Shown here: piece by piece, positions 60,365 to 64,000 of the stretch
Layout of the letters: the number at the start of each line of letters is the position of its first letter
Position numbering within the stretch: position 1 is the first letter of the stretch
Source: Paenibacillus gorillae
Lineage (GTDB): Bacteria > Bacillota > Bacilli > Paenibacillales > Paenibacillaceae
Assembly: GCF_000513275.1 (NCBI RefSeq)
Contig: NZ_CBVJ010000097.1
Coordinates: forward strand, 1-64,000
Direction: 5' to 3'
Length of the DNA stretch: 64,000 nt
The notes under the pieces: model-generated
Database searches by the model: none
What the model was told of the DNA's origin: nothing
What the model saw: only the letters and a program-made list of their open reading frames with translations
Translations under genes and position numbers: made by a program

Positions 60365-61270
60365 CTACTCTTCAACCTTTTGAATTTTCGCCGGGTTGTT
60401 GATTTTGTAAGGGACGGGATGCTTCGTCAGTTTCTTGGCTACGACTTTTGCATCGAACTGTATCTTGTCGCCGACTTCAAGCTCCAGCTTCTTCAAGGTC
60501 GCGCTGTGGCTCGACCAGGCCAGACCGATATCCGTCGAAGACTCCAGAATCGACACGGCTTCATAAATGATAACCTCGTCATCCGTATCGGAAAAATGGT
60601 TGGGAACAGTCGTGAATTCCTGCACGGTTGCCGACAATCTGACCTTCTCCTCCGGCAGCTCCAGTTTTGGCGCCTTCTCCTTCTTCGCCTTCGGAGGGGC
60701 CTTCGGCTTCGCCGCCGCTTGCACCTTACCTTCCTCCGCAGCAGGCTTGTCCGCATCACCTGCAGCGTCAGACTTCACTGACACAGACGCTTCCTCGCTG
60801 GCGCCTGCAGCAGTTGCACCTGCCTTCACTGACTCCGCCGCCGTATCAGCCTCACCTGCTTGGGAACCCTCAGTATCTGCTTGATACCCATTGTCACCGC
60901 CGAACACGGGCTGTGCTGCCGCCTCAGCAGCCTCATTTGATTCTGCGGCCTCCCCGTCTTCGCCAGCATCAGCCTCGGCCGCTGCAGCCGCCTTCACGCC
61001 ACTGTAGTTGGACGCCTGCATCTCCTTCAAATACGAAGGATGAATGCAATGCCGTACGGTGCCGTCCCCTAGTTCGATAACAGCGGTCAGTTTGTCAACA
61101 TAACCAATAATGGAGACGGCCTCATTCAAGCCATTTCCTTTATAGTAAAAGACTTTGCTCTTCGTCGCTTTGTCCGAGAGCAAGCCCCACTCTTTGCATT
61201 GGCCGATCTGGGCACCTTCATTCTCAAATACTTTATAATCAGCAGGTTCGATTGCAAATGGATAAGCCAT
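60365..61270 (-). CDS. Hypothetical protein with Ala/Glu-rich linker
   Basis: A 301-aa protein of unknown family. An ordered N-terminal domain (1-92; YPFAIEPADYKVFENEGAQIG, IIGYVDKLTAVIELGDGTVRHCIHPSYLKEMQ) and an ordered C-terminal domain (about 205-301; VRLSATVQEFTTVPNHFSDTDDEV, VGDKIQFDAKVVAKKLTKH) are joined by about 110 residues of Ala, Glu, Ser and Gly with a Pro/Lys-rich end. No signal or membrane segment. The linker is fast-evolving low-complexity sequence. The C-terminal part has an OB-like beta pattern (inference). Monocistronic. Confidence 0.65.
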   Translation of the reverse strand: MAYPFAIEPADYKVFENEGAQIGQCKEWGLLSDKATKSKVFYYKGNGLNEAVSIIGYVDKLTAVIELGDGTVRHCIHPSYLKEMQASNYSGVKAAAAAEADAGEDGEAAESNEAAEAAAQPVFGGDNGYQADTEGSQAGEADTAAESVKAGATAAGASEEASVSVKSDAAGDADKPAAEEGKVQAAAKPKAPPKAKKEKAPKLELPEEKVRLSATVQEFTTVPNHFSDTDDEVIIYEAVSILESSTDIGLAWSSHSATLKKLELEVGDKIQFDAKVVAKKLTKHPVPYKINNPAKIQKVEE

Positions 61271-61361
61271 CTAATCTCCGCCTTTCTCTCATCATCGTTA
61301 TGTACCATTGTAGCATGATTCATAATGAAATAAACGGGCTCCCCGCCAGAAAACAAAGAAG

Positions 61362-61402
61362 GCTGATGCCCCCGGTCCAGCTTAGAACCGGTGAGCATCA
61401 GC
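61362..61402 (-). terminator. probable terminator of beta-galactosidase gene
   Basis: GCTGATGC...CCGGT and ACCGG...GCATCAGC pair; the minus strand ends CTTCTTTGTTTTC, a weak T run. Confidence 0.6.
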
Positions 61403-61409
61403 CCTCTAA

Positions 61410-64000
<2,591 letters not shown>

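Overview
The window reads as a stretch of chromosome from a Paenibacillus-like member of the Bacillales. The evidence is moderate GC, strong GGAGG-type ribosome binding sites with frequent GTG and TTG starts, a spore-type diadenylate cyclase (CdaS), an SLH-domain secreted glycosidase, a YesM/YesN two-component system beside a sugar ABC transporter, and many intrinsic terminators. No rRNA, tRNA, CRISPR array, prophage block or complete insertion sequence was seen. The species is inferred from content only.

Layout. 1-8.8 kb: cdaS, a small ORF, a pentapeptide-repeat protein, a GH25 lysozyme, an esterase lipoprotein, a GNAT protein, a HisJ-type PHP phosphatase, an HD phosphohydrolase and a DUF72 protein, all on the minus strand. 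8.9-10.8 kb: a plus-strand AAA ATPase (frameshifted at a run of eight A) with a TPR membrane protein. 10.8-21.8 kb: a mannoside locus with minus-strand solute-binding protein, two permeases, GH2 beta-mannosidase, D-lyxose/mannose isomerase and polyol dehydrogenase, divergent from YesM/YesN-type genes. 22.3-24.2 kb: a gene-free island of 75-bp and 45-bp tandem repeats and foldback elements. 24.2-27.9 kb: MocR regulator, D-Ala-D-Ala ligase and aminotransferase. 28-38 kb: SLH-GH18 protein, membrane protein, CBM9-like protein, Gfo/Idh dehydrogenase plus TIM-barrel isomerase with a divergent AraC regulator, M15 peptidase and an ArgH-like lyase. 38.9-46.6 kb: MEKHLA protein, 5'-nucleotidase divergent from a phnDCEE phosphonate transporter, FAD oxidoreductase. 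46.6-52.1 kb: a large secreted OB-fold/Ig protein and a two-gene membrane operon, two of these genes broken by frameshifts. 52.3-64 kb: ArsR and MFS pair, LLM flavin oxidoreductase, ROK fructokinase, YcgQR-type permease pair, small proteins and a GH2 beta-galactosidase cut by the window end.

The most striking non-gene signal is a family of seven intergenic foldback elements, five of exactly 204 or 205 bp and two tandem copies of 214 bp. Each has inverted outer arms built from AGCGAA...TTCGCT hairpins, and in most copies a 56-bp near-palindrome (27-bp arms, 2-bp loop) sits at the exact centre. The arms are conserved while the spacers differ. I do not recognise this family. A second, different MITE-like element (about 168 bp, two copies) ends in CTAG-flanked inverted repeats.

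Functional reading. The 10.8-21.8 kb block looks like a route for importing and cleaving beta-mannosides, isomerising mannose to fructose and possibly interconverting fructose with a polyol. A GmuE-type fructokinase lies 33 kb away. Three genes carry single-base indels in A-rich homopolymers. These may be sequencing errors, real mutations or slippage sites, and the sequence alone cannot decide.
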